This document shows, in pieces, positions 37,491 to 50,629 of a DNA stretch of 64,000 bases (positions are counted from its first letter, which is position 1; each line of letters starts with the position of its first letter). The notes under the pieces are model-generated. The model was not told the origin of the DNA. It made no database searches and saw only the letters and a program-made list of their open reading frames with translations. This stretch comes from Mycobacterium kubicae. Its GTDB lineage: Bacteria > Actinomycetota > Actinomycetes > Mycobacteriales > Mycobacteriaceae. The translations under genes were made by a program, and so were the position numbers. Where the stretch lies: positions 2,170,001-2,234,000 of the forward strand of contig NZ_CP065047.1 in NCBI RefSeq assembly GCF_015689175.1, written 5' to 3'.

Positions 37491-38727
37491 CGAGGACCAC
37501 CGCCACCGGGCCGAGCCCGTGGCCGTGGCGCCAACCCGCCACCGCAGGTCCCGCGCCGACCGCAAGCGCGCCGAGCGTCACCGGCGGCGGCGACGAATCG
37601 TGGGCGGCATCGCGCTCAGCCTCCTGGTGGTGGTCGTGGTGGCCGCCGTCTTCCTCGGCTCCAAGCTGTGGCGGTCCCTGTCGGGCGCCGACGACGACTA
37701 CACCGGCAATGGCAAGCGCGACGTCGTCATCCAGGTCCAGGCCGGTGACTCGACCACCGCCGTGGGGGAAACCCTGCTCAATCGCGGAGTGGTGCGCACC
37801 GTACGGGCGTTCGTCGACGCCGCCCACGGCAACGCCGCGATCTCCTCGATTCAGCCAGGCTTCTACCGCATGCGTACCGAGATTCCGGCGGCCAATGCCG
37901 TCGCCCGGTTGGCCGACCCCAAGAGCCGGGTCGGCAAGCTGGTGATTCCCGAAGGCCGGCAGCTCGACGACACCACCGACATGAAAAGCAACGTCGTCAA
38001 CCCCGGAATCCTGACGCTGATCTCGCGCGCCACCTGCGTGAACCTGGACGGCAACCAGCGCTGCGTATCGGTGGCGGACCTGCGCACCGCGGCGAGCAAG
38101 AGCACCCCCGTCGCGCTGCAGGTGCCGCCCTGGGCGGTCGAGCCGGTCAACGAGCTGGGCGACGACCATCGCCGCATCGAGGGCCTGATCGCTCCGGGGA
38201 CGTTCAACATCGATCCGTCCGCGTCGGCCGAGACCATTCTGGCGACGCTGATCAACGCCGGCGCCGTGGCGTACATGAAGTCGGGTCTGGTGGACACCGC
38301 CAAGGCGCTGAGCCTGTCGCCCTACGACATCCTGGTGGTGGCATCGCTGGTGCAGCAGGAAGCCAACGCCCAGGACTTCTCGAAGGTGGCGCAGGTCATC
38401 TACAACCGGCTGCATGAGCACCGCACGCTGGAATTCGATTCCACCGTCAACTATCCGCTGGACCGCCGGGAGGTGGCCACCAGTGACGGCGACCGCGGCC
38501 TGCGCACGCCCTGGAACACCTACATGTCCGAAGGACTACCGGCCACCGCCATCTGCTCGCCTGGAGTGGACGCGCTGCGTGCCGCCGAGCATCCCGAGCC
38601 CGGTGACTGGCTCTACTTCGTGACCATCGACTCACAGGGCACGACGCTGTTCACCCGGGACTACCAGCAGCACCTGGCCAACATCGAACTGGCCAAACGC
38701 AACGGTGTCCTCGATTCCGCGCGATGA
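37483..38727 (+). CDS. mltG: Endolytic murein transglycosylase MltG
   Basis: MltG cuts nascent peptidoglycan glycan strands. The 414-residue protein has a basic N-terminal tail, one membrane helix (about residues 42-63) and an outward YceG domain with a LysM-like part and the catalytic ASLVQQEA glutamate followed by IYNRL. The ATG at 37483 is preferred to GTG 37477 because GGGAAGG lies just upstream at proper spacing. It overlaps ruvX at the start and aroE at the end (ATGA), so translation is coupled through the operon. Confidence 0.92.
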   Translation: MADEDHRHRAEPVAVAPTRHRRSRADRKRAERHRRRRRIVGGIALSLLVVVVVAAVFLGSKLWRSLSGADDDYTGNGKRDVVIQVQAGDSTTAVGETLLNRGVVRTVRAFVDAAHGNAAISSIQPGFYRMRTEIPAANAVARLADPKSRVGKLVIPEGRQLDDTTDMKSNVVNPGILTLISRATCVNLDGNQRCVSVADLRTAASKSTPVALQVPPWAVEPVNELGDDHRRIEGLIAPGTFNIDPSASAETILATLINAGAVAYMKSGLVDTAKALSLSPYDILVVASLVQQEANAQDFSKVAQVIYNRLHEHRTLEFDSTVNYPLDRREVATSDGDRGLRTPWNTYMSEGLPATAICSPGVDALRAAEHPEPGDWLYFVTIDSQGTTLFTRDYQQHLANIELAKRNGVLDSAR

Positions 38728-39533
38728 GTGAAGCGCCGCGAAAAGCGGCCGTGCTCGGCTCGCCCATCGCCCACTCCCGATCCCCGCAGCTGCACCTGGC
38801 CGCCTATCGCGCGCTGGGACTGCACGACTGGACCTATGACCGCATCGAGTGCGACGCCGAGCGGCTGCCCGGCGTCGTCGGCGCCTTCGGCCCGGAATGG
38901 GTCGGGGTATCGGTCACCATGCCCGGCAAGTTCGCCGCCCTGCGCTTCGCCGACGAGCGCACCCAGCGCGCCGAACAAGTCGGCTCGGCCAACACCCTGG
39001 TCCGCACGCCGGGCGGCTGGCGGGCCGACAACACCGACGTCGACGGCGTCGCCGGCGCGCTTGGACAGGCCGGCGGCCACGCGCTGGTCTGCGGTTCAGG
39101 GGGCACCGCACCGGCGGCCGTCGTCGGGCTGGCCCAGCTGGGTGTCACCGAGATCACCGTGGTGGCACGCAACCGGGACAAAGCCGCCCGCTTGCAGGAC
39201 CTGGGCGCGCGACTGGGCATGGCGACCCGCTTCACCGACCTGGACAGCCCCGGCCTGGCCGAGCAGGTGGCGGCCGCCAGCGTCCTGGTCAGCACCATCC
39301 CGGCCGACGTCGCAGCGCGTTATGCCGCGACGTTCGCCGGTATACCAGTCCTGCTGGACGCCATCTACCACCCGTGGCCCACGCCGCTGGCCGCCGCGGT
39401 GAGCGCCGCGGGTGGACGGGTCATCAGCGGCCTGCAGATGCTGCTGCATCAGGCATTCGCGCAGGTGGAACAGTTCACCGGGCGGCCCGCCCCGCGCGAG
39501 GCGATGACTTGCGCATTGACCGGCCTGGATTAA
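38724..39533 (+). CDS. aroE: Shikimate dehydrogenase
   Basis: AroE reduces 3-dehydroshikimate to shikimate with NADPH. The 269-residue protein has the substrate-binding [12 protein letters not shown] motif, [10 protein letters not shown] with the catalytic lysine, ADNTDVDG and the cofactor motif GSGGTAPAA. It overlaps the mltG stop as ATGA and is followed 11 bases later by the prepilin peptidase gene. With aroC, aroK, aroB and aroQ downstream, this window encodes five of the seven shikimate-pathway enzymes. Confidence 0.94.
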   Translation: MSEAPRKAAVLGSPIAHSRSPQLHLAAYRALGLHDWTYDRIECDAERLPGVVGAFGPEWVGVSVTMPGKFAALRFADERTQRAEQVGSANTLVRTPGGWRADNTDVDGVAGALGQAGGHALVCGSGGTAPAAVVGLAQLGVTEITVVARNRDKAARLQDLGARLGMATRFTDLDSPGLAEQVAAASVLVSTIPADVAARYAATFAGIPVLLDAIYHPWPTPLAAAVSAAGGRVISGLQMLLHQAFAQVEQFTGRPAPREAMTCALTGLD

Positions 39534-39544
39534 CCTGCCGCTGC

Positions 39545-39973
39545 ATGCGGATTGCGGCGGCCGCGGTGGTACTGGCCTGGCTGACGATGTTGAGCTGCTA
39601 CGACCTCCGGCAGCGCCGACTGCCCAACTGGCTGACGCTGCCCGGCGCGGCGGTGATCCTGGCGGGCGCCGCCTGCGTGGGCGACGGCCTGCCGGCGCTG
39701 GCCGGCGCCGCGGGCTTGACCGGCTTGTACCTGGCGGTGCACCTGATCACCCCGGCGGCGATGGGCGCCGGGGACGTCAAGCTGGCGATCGGGTTGGGCG
39801 GGCTGTGCGGTTGTTTCGGCGCGGCGCAGTGGTTCCTCGCGGCATTGGCCGCTCCGCTGCTCACCGCGCTGTTCGGACTGCTGGCCCTGACGCGTGGCGC
39901 GCGGTCGGTGCCGCACGGTCCGTCGATGTGCGTGGCCAGCGCTTGGGCGGCGGGGTCGGCCCTGCTGGGTTGA
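39545..39973 (+). CDS. Type 4 prepilin peptidase-like protein, A24 family (Rv2551c-like)
   Basis: The 142-residue membrane protein has about five helices and the two aspartates of the A24 active site: Asp20 in [11 protein letters not shown] and Asp77 in GAGDVKL. Prepilin peptidases remove leader peptides from pilin-like proteins. No pilin or pilus assembly gene is nearby, so its substrate must be elsewhere, for example a Flp-type pilin. The N-terminal methylase domain of full-length PilD is absent, as in TadV/CpaA types. It lies 20 bases ahead of aroC. Confidence 0.87.
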   Translation: MRIAAAAVVLAWLTMLSCYDLRQRRLPNWLTLPGAAVILAGAACVGDGLPALAGAAGLTGLYLAVHLITPAAMGAGDVKLAIGLGGLCGCFGAAQWFLAALAAPLLTALFGLLALTRGARSVPHGPSMCVASAWAAGSALLG

Positions 39974-39993
39974 GCCCGTGGGAAGATGGACGG

Positions 39994-41208
39994 GTGTTGC
40001 GCTGGATTACCGCGGGGGAGTCGCACGGCCGTGCCTTGGTCGCCGTGGTCGAGGGCATGGTCGCCGGGGTGGCGGTCACCTCGACCGAAATCGCCGATCA
40101 GCTGGCCCGCCGTCGGCTCGGTTACGGCCGCGGCGCCCGGATGAAGTTCGAGCGGGACGCGGTGACCGTGCTGTCCGGGGTCCGCCACGGCACCACCCTG
40201 GGCGGCCCGATCGCCATCGAGATCGGCAACACCGAATGGCCGAAGTGGGAGACGGTGATGGCCGCCGATCCCGTCGACCCTGCTGAGCTGGAGAACAGCG
40301 CGCGCAACGAACCGCTCACCCGGCCCCGGCCCGGCCACGCCGACTACGCCGGCATGCTCAAGTACGGCTTCGACGACGCCCGCCCGGTGCTGGAACGCGC
40401 CAGCGCCCGCGAGACCGCCGCCCGCGTCGCCGCGGGCACCGTCGCACGGGCATTCCTGCGTCAGGCGCTCGGCGTCGAGGTGCTGTCCCATGTCGTCTCG
40501 ATCGGCGCGTCGGCGCCCTATGACGGCCCGCCGCCGCACGCCGAAGACCTGCCCGCCATCGACGCCAGCCCGGTGCGCGCCTACGACAAGGCCGCCGAGC
40601 AGGCCATGATCACCGAAATCGAAGCCGCCAAGAAGGACGGCGACACCCTGGGCGGCATCGTCGAGGTGGTGGCGCTGGGCCTGCCCATCGGCTTGGGCTC
40701 GTTCACCAGCGGCGACAACCGGCTCGACAGCCAACTGGCCGCCGCGGTCATGGGCATCCAGGCCATCAAGGGCGTGGAGATCGGCGACGGATTCGAAACC
40801 GCGCGCCGCCGCGGCAGCCGCGCCCACGACGAGATGTACCCGGGCCCGGACGGTGTCGTCCGCTCCACCAACCGGGCCGGCGGCCTGGAAGGCGGGATGA
40901 CCAACGGCCAGCCGCTGCGGGTGCGCGCGGCGATGAAGCCGATCTCCACCGTGCCCCGCGCCCTGGCCACCGTCGACATGGCCACCGGCGACGAGGCCGT
41001 CGCCATCCACCAGCGCTCCGACGTCTGCGCGGTGCCCGCCGCCGGCGTCGTCGTCGAAACCATGGTGGCGCTGGTGTTGGCGCGCGCGGTGCTGGAGAAG
41101 TTCGGCGGCGACTCGCTTGCCGAAACCCGCCGCAACATCGAGGCCTACCAACGGACGGTCGCCGAACGGGAGGCTCCGGCCACTCGGGCGCGGGTAAGCC
41201 AGGGGTAG
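39994..41208 (+). CDS. aroC: Chorismate synthase
   Basis: AroC converts 5-enolpyruvylshikimate-3-phosphate to chorismate with reduced FMN. The 404-residue protein shows [50 protein letters not shown] and [21 protein letters not shown], which cover the FMN and substrate sites. The GTG at 39994 matches the family start. In M. tuberculosis I recall an insertion of toxin-antitoxin and lipoprotein genes between the peptidase and this gene; here they are contiguous. Confidence 0.96.
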   Translation: MLRWITAGESHGRALVAVVEGMVAGVAVTSTEIADQLARRRLGYGRGARMKFERDAVTVLSGVRHGTTLGGPIAIEIGNTEWPKWETVMAADPVDPAELENSARNEPLTRPRPGHADYAGMLKYGFDDARPVLERASARETAARVAAGTVARAFLRQALGVEVLSHVVSIGASAPYDGPPPHAEDLPAIDASPVRAYDKAAEQAMITEIEAAKKDGDTLGGIVEVVALGLPIGLGSFTSGDNRLDSQLAAAVMGIQAIKGVEIGDGFETARRRGSRAHDEMYPGPDGVVRSTNRAGGLEGGMTNGQPLRVRAAMKPISTVPRALATVDMATGDEAVAIHQRSDVCAVPAAGVVVETMVALVLARAVLEKFGGDSLAETRRNIEAYQRTVAEREAPATRARVSQG

Positions 41209-43268
<2,060 letters not shown>

Positions 43269-43282
<14 letters not shown>

Positions 43283-44096
43283 CGTCGCCCGGCTTGGTGT
43301 GATCGTCGGTGCGGATCACCTCGGTCGGCGCGTCGTCCTTGTGGTGAGTCGAGATCGCGTCGGTGCGCGTGTCGCGGTCGCCGGTGTTGATGGTCTCGGT
43401 GCGGGCGTCGCGGTCGCCGGTGTTGATCGTCTCGGTGCGCGCCTCGTGGTCGCGGGTGGGAATGGTTTCGGTAGGCGCCTCGCGTTCGGCGGTGCGTTCT
43501 TCCCTGCCGCGTTCCGCGGTGGCCACCGACGAGGTCCGCTCCTCGGTTTTGCCGCCGTCGCCCACCGGAATCTCCCCGGTCGGACTGTCGTCACCGCGCA
43601 CGGCCGTGAACACGTCGGTATCGGCTCGGTCCTCGCTCTTGTGGCTGTGGTCGTGGTCGCGTTTGTCCGGCTCGGGAGCCTTTCGGTCCACCCGCCACCG
43701 GCCGATGGCCACGCCGATGATGCCGAAGATGAAGACCAGCAGCGCGGTGAACGCGGCGAACGTCGTCACCTCGTTGAACAACCCGCCGGTGTAGATGCCC
43801 TTGTAGAAGAGGGCGATGATCCAGCACACCAGGCCGCTGATCACACCCGCCGCCAGGCCGGCCAGCAGCCAGGTCATGGCCAGGTCCGCGCGCCGATCCG
43901 GGTCAGGGTTGGCTTGCGCGTCGGCGCGGCCGTCACGCAGCCCCCACACCACCGCGCCGATCACAAACAGCAGCAGCAGGACAATGCTGATCAAGCCCGA
44001 CTGCGTTTGCCATGCGTTGATCAGCGCGCCCTGAAACAGGCGAAGAACGACCATCGCGGCGGCGAACGCCAATCCCCGCACCATCCAGTTGCTCAT
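43269..44096 (-). CDS. Membrane protein with repetitive acidic tail (Rv2536-like)
   Basis: The 275-residue protein has four predicted membrane helices in the first 135 residues and a charged cytoplasmic tail with no hydrophobic stretch. The tail ends in a degenerate 12-residue repeat ([12 protein letters not shown] type) described separately. The topology fits a small integral membrane protein, but no function is known. It is convergent with aroQ and divergent from pepQ. Confidence 0.82.
43335..43465 (-). repeat. 36-base tandem repeat in the Rv2536-like gene
   Basis: Two near-identical 36-base units begin at 43371 and 43407 and encode [12 protein letters not shown] and [12 protein letters not shown]. 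Diverged flanking units ([12 protein letters not shown] and [12 protein letters not shown]) extend the pattern to four or five copies. The repeat keeps reading frame, so copy number may vary without truncation. Confidence 0.7.
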
Positions 44097-44129
44097 GGGG
44101 CATCAGCGTAGCGAGTAGCGTCAAGGGGT

Positions 44130-45239
44130 GTGACACATTCCCAGCGTCGTGCCAACCTCAAAGCCCAAATCGTTGCCTCCGGACTAGATGCGATGCTGGT
44201 CACGAACCTGATAAATGTGCGATATCTATCCGGTTTCAGTGGCTCCAACGGCGCGTTGCTGGTGTTTGCCGACGAGCGCGAGGCGGTGCTCTCCACCGAC
44301 GGGCGCTACCGCACCCAAGCCGCGCACCAGGCACCCGACCTCGAAGTGGTCATCGAACGGGCCGTCGCCCGGTACCTGGCCGGCCGCGCCGCCACCGACG
44401 GCGTGCGCACGCTCGGCTTCGAATCCCACGTGGTCACCGTCGACGGGCTGGACGCGTTGACCGGGGCGGTCAGTGAGCAGAACACCGAGTTGGTGCGGGC
44501 TTCGGGCATCGTCGAAGGGCTTCGTGAGATCAAGGACGCCGGCGAGCTGGCGTTGCTGCGGCTGGCCTGCGAGGCCGCCGACGCCGCCCTGAGCGACCTG
44601 GTCGAACGCGGCGGGCTGCGGCCGGGCCGCACCGAACGCGACGTCGCCCGCGAGCTGGAGGCCTTGATGCTCGATCACGGCGCCGAGGCGGTGTCGTTCG
44701 AGACGATCGTGGCCGCCGGCCCGAATTCGGCGATCCCGCATCACCGGCCCACCGACGCGGTGCTGGCGGCCGGCGACTTCGTCAAGATCGATTTCGGCGC
44801 CCTGGCTGCCGGCTACCACTCCGACATGACGCGCACCTTTGTGCTGGGCTCGGCCGCCGATTGGCAGCTCGAGATCTACCAGTTGGTGTCCGAGGCCCAA
44901 CGAGCCGGCCGCGAGGCGTTGCGGGCCGGAATCGAGTTACGCGAGGTCGACGCCGCGGCGCGCCGGCTGATCGCCGACGCCGGCTACGGTGACCACTTCG
45001 GCCACGGGCTCGGTCATGGGGTCGGTTTGGAGATCCATGAAGCGCCGGGCATCGGGGCGACCTCCGCCGGTACACTTCTTGCGGGCTCCGTGGTAACTGT
45101 GGAGCCCGGCGTCTATCTACCCGGCCGCGGCGGTGTCCGCATCGAGGACACCTTGGTCGTGCCCGACAGCGCTTCACAAACCGCCGGGCAGACCCCGGAA
45201 TTGTTGACCCGGTTCCCCAAGGAACTGGCCATTTTGTAG
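44130..45239 (+). CDS. pepQ: Xaa-Pro dipeptidase/aminopeptidase, M24 family
   Basis: The 369-residue metallopeptidase removes residues next to proline. It has the creatinase-like N-terminal domain and the pita-bread core with metal ligands in [19 protein letters not shown] (two Asp), [14 protein letters not shown] (His), TVEPGVY (Glu) and RIEDT (Glu). The GTG at 44130 follows a TAGCGT -10-like box (44116-44121) closely, so the leader is very short. It precedes efp by 14 bases, a conserved arrangement. Confidence 0.92.
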   Translation: MTHSQRRANLKAQIVASGLDAMLVTNLINVRYLSGFSGSNGALLVFADEREAVLSTDGRYRTQAAHQAPDLEVVIERAVARYLAGRAATDGVRTLGFESHVVTVDGLDALTGAVSEQNTELVRASGIVEGLREIKDAGELALLRLACEAADAALSDLVERGGLRPGRTERDVARELEALMLDHGAEAVSFETIVAAGPNSAIPHHRPTDAVLAAGDFVKIDFGALAAGYHSDMTRTFVLGSAADWQLEIYQLVSEAQRAGREALRAGIELREVDAAARRLIADAGYGDHFGHGLGHGVGLEIHEAPGIGATSAGTLLAGSVVTVEPGVYLPGRGGVRIEDTLVVPDSASQTAGQTPELLTRFPKELAIL

Positions 45240-45253
45240 GAGATTCACCGATC

Positions 45254-45817
45254 GTGGCGAGCACTGCTGACTTCAAGAACGGACTTGTCCTGGTCATTGA
45301 CGGCCAGCTGTGGCAGATCACCGAGTTCCAGCACGTCAAACCGGGCAAGGGCCCGGCTTTCGTGCGCACCAAGCTCAAGAACGTGCTTTCGGGCAAGGTC
45401 GTCGACAAGACCTACAACGCCGGAGTGAAGGTGGACACCGCCACCGTCGACCGGCGCGACGCCACCTACCTGTACCGCGACGGGTCCGACTTCGTGTTCA
45501 TGGACAGCGAGGACTATGAGCAGCATCCGCTGCCGGAATCCCTGGTCGGGGACCACGCGCGGTTTCTGCTGGAAGGCTTACCGGTCCAGATTGCCTTCCA
45601 CAACGGTGCGCCGCTGTACCTCGAATTGCCGGTGACCGTGGAGCTGGAAGTGACCCACACCGAGCCCGGTCTGCAGGGCGACCGGTCCAGCGCGGGCACC
45701 AAGCCGGCCACCTTGGAGACCGGCGCGCAGATCAACGTGCCGCTGTTCATCAACACCGGTGACAAGCTCAAGGTCGATTCCCGCGACGGCAGCTACCTGG
45801 GCCGGGTCAACGCCTGA
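45254..45817 (+). CDS. efp: Translation elongation factor P
   Basis: EF-P helps ribosomes form peptide bonds at polyproline stretches. The 187-residue protein has the KOW-like N-domain with [16 protein letters not shown], the OB domains and the C-terminal signature [15 protein letters not shown]. It lies between pepQ and nusB, as in other actinobacteria. The start GTG is preceded by AGGAG. Confidence 0.96.
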   Translation: MASTADFKNGLVLVIDGQLWQITEFQHVKPGKGPAFVRTKLKNVLSGKVVDKTYNAGVKVDTATVDRRDATYLYRDGSDFVFMDSEDYEQHPLPESLVGDHARFLLEGLPVQIAFHNGAPLYLELPVTVELEVTHTEPGLQGDRSSAGTKPATLETGAQINVPLFINTGDKLKVDSRDGSYLGRVNA

Positions 45818-45819
45818 CG

Positions 45820-46320
45820 ATGCCGGACGGACGAAAGAAGTCTGGCGAGAAGCCGGCCCGACCGGTCCGCGGGCGCCATCAGGCCCGCAAGGGCGCCGTC
45901 GACCTGTTGTTCGAGGCCGAGGCCCGCGGCATGAGCCCGGTCGAACTGGTCGAATCGCGCACCGCGCTGGCGCAGGCCAAGCCGGAGGTGGCGGCGCTGC
46001 ATCCGTACACGGCCACCGTCGCGCGGGGAGTCAGCGAGCACGCCGCCCACATCGACGACCTGATCACCTCGCATCTGCAGGGCTGGACGCTGGACCGGTT
46101 GCCCGCGGTGGACCGCGCGATCCTGCGCGTGGCGGTGTGGGAGTTGCTGCACGCCGAGGACGTACCCGAACCGGTCGCCGTCGACGAGGCCGTCGAACTG
46201 GCCAAGGCGCTGTCCACCGACGACTCACCCGGTTTCGTCAACGGGGTGCTGGGCCAGGTCATGCTCGTCACGCCGCAGATCCGGGCGGCCGCCCAAGCCA
46301 TGCGGGGCCCAGCGTCATGA
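45820..46320 (+). CDS. nusB: Transcription antitermination protein NusB
   Basis: NusB joins NusE (S10) on boxA RNA in rRNA antitermination. The 166-residue helical protein has [16 protein letters not shown] at the start and [25 protein letters not shown] near the end, both family signatures. It starts two bases after efp and overlaps the next gene as ATGA. Confidence 0.95.
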   Translation: MPDGRKKSGEKPARPVRGRHQARKGAVDLLFEAEARGMSPVELVESRTALAQAKPEVAALHPYTATVARGVSEHAAHIDDLITSHLQGWTLDRLPAVDRAILRVAVWELLHAEDVPEPVAVDEAVELAKALSTDDSPGFVNGVLGQVMLVTPQIRAAAQAMRGPAS

Positions 46321-46724
46321 CGCGCCTGGAGCTGCGCGTCGTGATCGCGGCGTGGCTGGCCGCGGCCGTGGTGATCGGCGCCGTGGTGTGCGCGGCCTAT
46401 GACTGGTCCATCGCCTCGTCGGTGCTGGCGATCTATGCGCTCGGGGCGGGCGCCTGGCTGTATCACTCGATCGAGCGCCTGGTCGTGGCCCGCCGCATCA
46501 GCACGGTACGCACCGCGGCCAAGCCGCTACAGCCGTTGCTTCCGGTGATGGCCGCCATCATGGGTCTGACTCAGGCCGTAGTGCGATCGATCAGCGATGT
46601 CACCGAATTGCCGTCGCGCCGTTGGGAATTCCCGCAACTGCCGGTGCTGCGGTGGGTGGAGAACCCGCTGGGCGGCTGGACGAGCAAGCGCGCCACCGCG
46701 GGTGACGACGAGCTGAACGGCTGA
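46317..46724 (+). CDS. Small membrane protein (Rv2532c-like)
   Basis: The 135-residue protein has two membrane helices close together (about residues 7-28 and 31-52), then a cytoplasmic tail with an amphipathic [15 protein letters not shown] region. No catalytic residues are seen. It overlaps nusB by four bases. Function unknown. Confidence 0.75.
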   Translation: MTRLELRVVIAAWLAAAVVIGAVVCAAYDWSIASSVLAIYALGAGAWLYHSIERLVVARRISTVRTAAKPLQPLLPVMAAIMGLTQAVVRSISDVTELPSRRWEFPQLPVLRWVENPLGGWTSKRATAGDDELNG

Positions 46725-46854
46725 TCGACCTGAGCCAAATGATCGCGCCGGCACTCGCGAACGCGACACAATAGCGGTTTACCGATGGGAAGCTGCTAAT
46801 GATGAGAGCACTCACAGCGGGCGCCGGGGCCGCTACCCGAGAACAGGTGACGAC

Positions 46855-49680
46855 ATGAACGAATACAGCTCCCGACCCCGCCGCCTCCGGGTTTCGGCGC
46901 TGGCGGCGGTGGCCAACCCGTCGTACACGCGGGTCGACACCTGGAACATGCTCGACGACGCCTGCGCCCATCTCGCCGAAGTCGACCTGGCCGGGCTGGA
47001 CAAAACCCACGACCTGGCCAAGGTGAAACGGCTGATGGACCGGCTGGACGCCTACGAGCGGTACTGGCTGTATCCCGGTGCGGCGAATCTGGCGACCTTC
47101 CGCGCTCACCTGGAGAGCTTGTCCACGGTGCGCCTCGCCGAAGAGGTCGCGTTGGCCGTGCGCCTGTTGTCCGAATACGGTGACCGCACAGCGCTTTTCG
47201 ACATCTCGGCGCCACTGGCCGAGCAGGAGCTGGTGGCCCGGGCCAAGCAGCAGCAGTTCTACACCGTGTTGCTCGCCGACGATTCGCCGCCTACCGCGCC
47301 GGAGAGCCTGGTCGAATGCCTGCGCGCGCTGCGCAATCCGGCCGACGACATTCAATTTGAGATCTTGGTGGCGCCCAGCGTCGAGGACGCCATCACCGCG
47401 GTGGCGCTCAACGGCGAGATCCAGGCGGCCATCATCCGGCATGACCTACCGCTGCGGTCCCGGGACCGGGTGCCGTTGATGACGACGCTGCTGGGCGCCA
47501 ACGAGGACGTCGGAGTCTCCGAGCACACCCACGACTGGGTGGAATGCGGCGAGTGGATCCGCGAGTTGCGGCCCCACATCGATCTGTACCTGCTCACCGA
47601 CGAGTCAATCGCGGCGGGCGCCGACGACGATCCAGACATCTATGACCGGACCTTCTACCGGCTCAACGACGTCACCGATCTGCACAGCACAGTCGTCGCG
47701 GGCCTGCGCAACCGTTTCGCCACCCCGTTCTTCGACGCGCTGCGCGTCTACGCCGCCGCACCGGTCGGTCAATTCCACGCCCTGCCCGTCGCCCGCGGCG
47801 CCAGCATCTTCAACTCGAAGTCGTTACAGGACATGGGCGAGTTCTACGGCCGCAATATCTTCATGGCCGAAACGTCCACCACGTCGGGCGGTTTGGACTC
47901 GCTGCTGGACCCGCACGGCAACATCAAGAAGGCGATGGACAAGGCCGCGGTCACCTGGAACGCCGACCACACCTACTTCGTCACCAACGGAACCTCCACC
48001 GCCAACAAGATCGTCGTGCAGTCGCTGACCCGCCCCGGCGACATCGTCCTCATCGACCGCAACTGCCATAAGTCGCACCACTACGGCCTGGTACTGGCCG
48101 GTGCGTACCCGCTGTACCTGGACGCCTATCCGCTGCCGCAGTTCGCGATCTATGGGGCGGTACCCCTGGGCACCATCAAGAAAGCGCTGCTCGACCTCGA
48201 GGCGGCCGGACAGCTGCACAAGGTGCGCATGCTGCTGTTGACCAACTGCATCTTCGACGGGGTGGTCTACAACCCCCGCCGGGTGATGGAGGAAGTGCTG
48301 GCGATCAAGCCCGACATCTGCTTCCTATGGGATGAGGCGTGGTACGCGTTCGCCACCGCCGTGCCGTGGGCCCGCCAACGCACCGCGATGGTGGCCGCCG
48401 AGCACCTCGAGCAGAAGCTGACCTCGCCGGAGTACCGTGCCGAATACCGCAAGTGGGTGGCCTCGATGGAAGGGGTGCCCCGCGCGGAGTGGGCCGACCG
48501 GCGGTTGTTGCCCGATCCCGACCGCGCGCGGGTGCGCGTGTACGCGACCCATTCCACGCACAAGTCGCTGTCCGCCTTCCGGCAGGCGTCGATGATTCAC
48601 ATCCGGGACCAGGATTTCAACGCCCGCGCCCGGGACGCCTTCGGCGAAGCGTTTCTGACCCACACGTCGACCTCGCCCAACCAGCAGTTGTTGGCCTCCC
48701 TGGATCTGGCAAGGCGGCAGGTCGACATGGAGGGTTTCCAGCTGGTCCGGCAGGTCTACGACATGGCGCTGGTGTTCCGGCACCGCGTTCGAAAAGACCG
48801 GCTGATCAGCAAATGGTTCCGCATCCTCGACGAATCCGATCTCGTGCCCGAGGAGTACCGGGCGTCTTGCGTCAGCTCCTACCGCGAGGTCAGGCAGGGT
48901 GCCCTCGACGAGTGGAACGAGGCGTGGCGCTCCGATCAATTCGTGCTGGACCCGACGCGGGTCACGCTGTTCCTCGGCAAGACCGGGATGACGGGCTACG
49001 ACTTCCGCGAAAAGATCCTGATGGACCGATTCGGCATCCAGATCAACAAGACGTCGATCAACAGTGTGTTGCTGATCTTCACCATCGGCGTCACGTGGTC
49101 CAGCGTGCACCATCTGCTCGACGTGCTGCGCCGGGTGGCCACCGACTTCGACCGGGCCAAGAAGATGGCCAGCACCGCCGACTGGTCGCTGCACGAACGT
49201 CGCGTCGAGGAGATCACCGAGGATCTGCCGCACCTGCCTGACTTCAGCGAATTCGACGTGGCCTTCCGGCCGGAGGGGGCGACCTCCTACGGCGACACCC
49301 GCTCGGCGTTCTACGCCGGCTACGAGGAGTCCGACCGGGAATATGTGTTGATCGGCACGGCGGGACGCCGGCTCGCCGAGGGAAAGACGTTGGTGTCGAC
49401 CACCTTTGTGGTGCCGTACCCGCCCGGGTTCCCCGTCCTGGTGCCGGGTCAGGTGATCAGCAAAGAGATCATCTACTTCCTGGCCCAGCTCGACGTCAAA
49501 GAGATCCATGGCTACAACCCCGAACTGGGGTTGTCGGTGTTCACCCAGGAAGCGTTGACCCGCATGGAGGCCACCCGCAGCGCGGTCGCCGTCGCCAGCG
49601 CGAACGGCAACGGCTCCGAGCCGGCCACCGGCTCGGAAGCGACGCTGGTCGCCAACGAGCACACCGTGCAAGTGAACTGA
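46855..49680 (+). CDS. Orn/Lys/Arg decarboxylase-family PLP enzyme (Rv2531c-like)
   Basis: The 941-residue protein belongs to the bacterial fold I decarboxylases. It has an N-terminal wing and receiver-like region, and a PLP core with TSTTSGGLDSLLDPHG, TNGTSTANKIVVQ, DEAW, and the Schiff-base lysine in HSTHKSLSA. A basic amino acid is the likely substrate (Rv2531c was named adi), giving a polyamine or agmatine, but M. tuberculosis specificity is unsettled as far as I know. The 130-base gap before it is rich in GC and holds no clear gene. It ends 211 bases before the GntR-led operon. Confidence 0.9.
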   Translation: MNEYSSRPRRLRVSALAAVANPSYTRVDTWNMLDDACAHLAEVDLAGLDKTHDLAKVKRLMDRLDAYERYWLYPGAANLATFRAHLESLSTVRLAEEVALAVRLLSEYGDRTALFDISAPLAEQELVARAKQQQFYTVLLADDSPPTAPESLVECLRALRNPADDIQFEILVAPSVEDAITAVALNGEIQAAIIRHDLPLRSRDRVPLMTTLLGANEDVGVSEHTHDWVECGEWIRELRPHIDLYLLTDESIAAGADDDPDIYDRTFYRLNDVTDLHSTVVAGLRNRFATPFFDALRVYAAAPVGQFHALPVARGASIFNSKSLQDMGEFYGRNIFMAETSTTSGGLDSLLDPHGNIKKAMDKAAVTWNADHTYFVTNGTSTANKIVVQSLTRPGDIVLIDRNCHKSHHYGLVLAGAYPLYLDAYPLPQFAIYGAVPLGTIKKALLDLEAAGQLHKVRMLLLTNCIFDGVVYNPRRVMEEVLAIKPDICFLWDEAWYAFATAVPWARQRTAMVAAEHLEQKLTSPEYRAEYRKWVASMEGVPRAEWADRRLLPDPDRARVRVYATHSTHKSLSAFRQASMIHIRDQDFNARARDAFGEAFLTHTSTSPNQQLLASLDLARRQVDMEGFQLVRQVYDMALVFRHRVRKDRLISKWFRILDESDLVPEEYRASCVSSYREVRQGALDEWNEAWRSDQFVLDPTRVTLFLGKTGMTGYDFREKILMDRFGIQINKTSINSVLLIFTIGVTWSSVHHLLDVLRRVATDFDRAKKMASTADWSLHERRVEEITEDLPHLPDFSEFDVAFRPEGATSYGDTRSAFYAGYEESDREYVLIGTAGRRLAEGKTLVSTTFVVPYPPGFPVLVPGQVISKEIIYFLAQLDVKEIHGYNPELGLSVFTQEALTRMEATRSAVAVASANGNGSEPATGSEATLVANEHTVQVN

Positions 49681-49879
49681 GCTTCGTTCGCGATACGTCA
49701 GCCTCGGCGGGTGAGGTTTCGCTCAGCGGGATCAGAAGGGCTGTTCGGCGGTCGCGGTGGCGCAATAGCCGACCGGCGTCCGGTTTTGGCTGGTCGCCGC
49801 GGAGCCCGGACCGGCGCAATACGCTGAAGCTGGGCGGCGGCAGGCCACTGAGCAGCGCAAAGAGGCCTCAGAGCTGGGT

Positions 49880-49885
49880 TAGCGT
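49880..49885 (+). promoter_or_regulatory. -10 element of a probable leaderless GntR-operon promoter
   Basis: TAGCGT fits TAnnnT and ends six bases before the GTG at 49892, so transcription should start on that codon. The 211-base gap upstream carries GCGCAATA twice but no confident operator. Confidence 0.5.
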
Positions 49886-49891
49886 GACGGC

Positions 49892-50629
49892 GTGGCAGAA
49901 GCAGTGCCGATCCAGGGAGCCCGGGCCGACCGGGCGCGTCGGGCCGCCGACGTGCTGCGCCAGCAGATCCACGCCGGCGCGTATCCCGACGGTCTACCCG
50001 GCGAAAACGAACTGGCCGCCGAATTCTTCGTCTCGCGCAACACCATTCGCCAAGCGTTGGCCATCCTCAAGAACGAAGGCCTGATCGACCGCGGACCCAA
50101 GGTGGGCACCCACGTCGCACAACGCAAGTACGACCATGGGCTCGAAGCGCTGCTGGGGCTGAAGGAAACCTTCAAAAATCACGGTGAGGTCCGCAACGAG
50201 GTGCGAGCCGCCATGCTACTGGCCGCGCCGCCGGCGGTGGCACACCGGCTGCAACTGAAGCCCGGCGAACAGGCGGTGTTCATCGAGCGGCTGCGCTATC
50301 TCGGGGATCTGCCGCTCAGCCTCGACCTCACCTACCTGGCGCCCGACATCGGGGCGCAGATCCTGGATCATTCGCTGGAGAACAACGACTTGTTCGCGCT
50401 CATCGAAGAGGTCAGCGGACAACGCCTCGGCGCCGCGTCGCTGGCGCTGGAAGCCATCCCCGCCGACGCGCATTCGGCTGCAACGCTGCAGGTTCCCGAC
50501 GGCGTGCCGCTCCTCATGCTGGAGCGGCTCACCAGCCTCGACGACGGCAGACCCGTCGACCTGGAATACATCCGGATGCGCGGTGATCGAATCACCATGC
50601 GGGGCAACCTATTAAGGAGCAGGCCATGA
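49892..50629 (+). CDS. GntR/HutC-type transcriptional regulator
   Basis: The 245-residue protein has an N-terminal winged helix-turn-helix (residues about 15-80, with LPGENELAAEFFVSRNTIRQALAIL) and a C-terminal UTRA ligand-binding domain (about 95-240). UTRA regulators bind small metabolites and usually control the operon they head. The stop overlaps the ferredoxin start as ATGA, so regulator and operon are coupled. It probably represses its own operon until an imported compound or product appears. A clear GntR-type palindrome was not found in the upstream gap. Confidence 0.88.
   Translation: MAEAVPIQGARADRARRAADVLRQQIHAGAYPDGLPGENELAAEFFVSRNTIRQALAILKNEGLIDRGPKVGTHVAQRKYDHGLEALLGLKETFKNHGEVRNEVRAAMLLAAPPAVAHRLQLKPGEQAVFIERLRYLGDLPLSLDLTYLAPDIGAQILDHSLENNDLFALIEEVSGQRLGAASLALEAIPADAHSAATLQVPDGVPLLMLERLTSLDDGRPVDLEYIRMRGDRITMRGNLLRSRP

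Noticed and set aside
46725..46854. The 130-base gap before the decarboxylase gene as a possible riboswitch
   Set aside because: It is GC-rich and can fold, but I could not match any known riboswitch core or find a clear terminator alternative.
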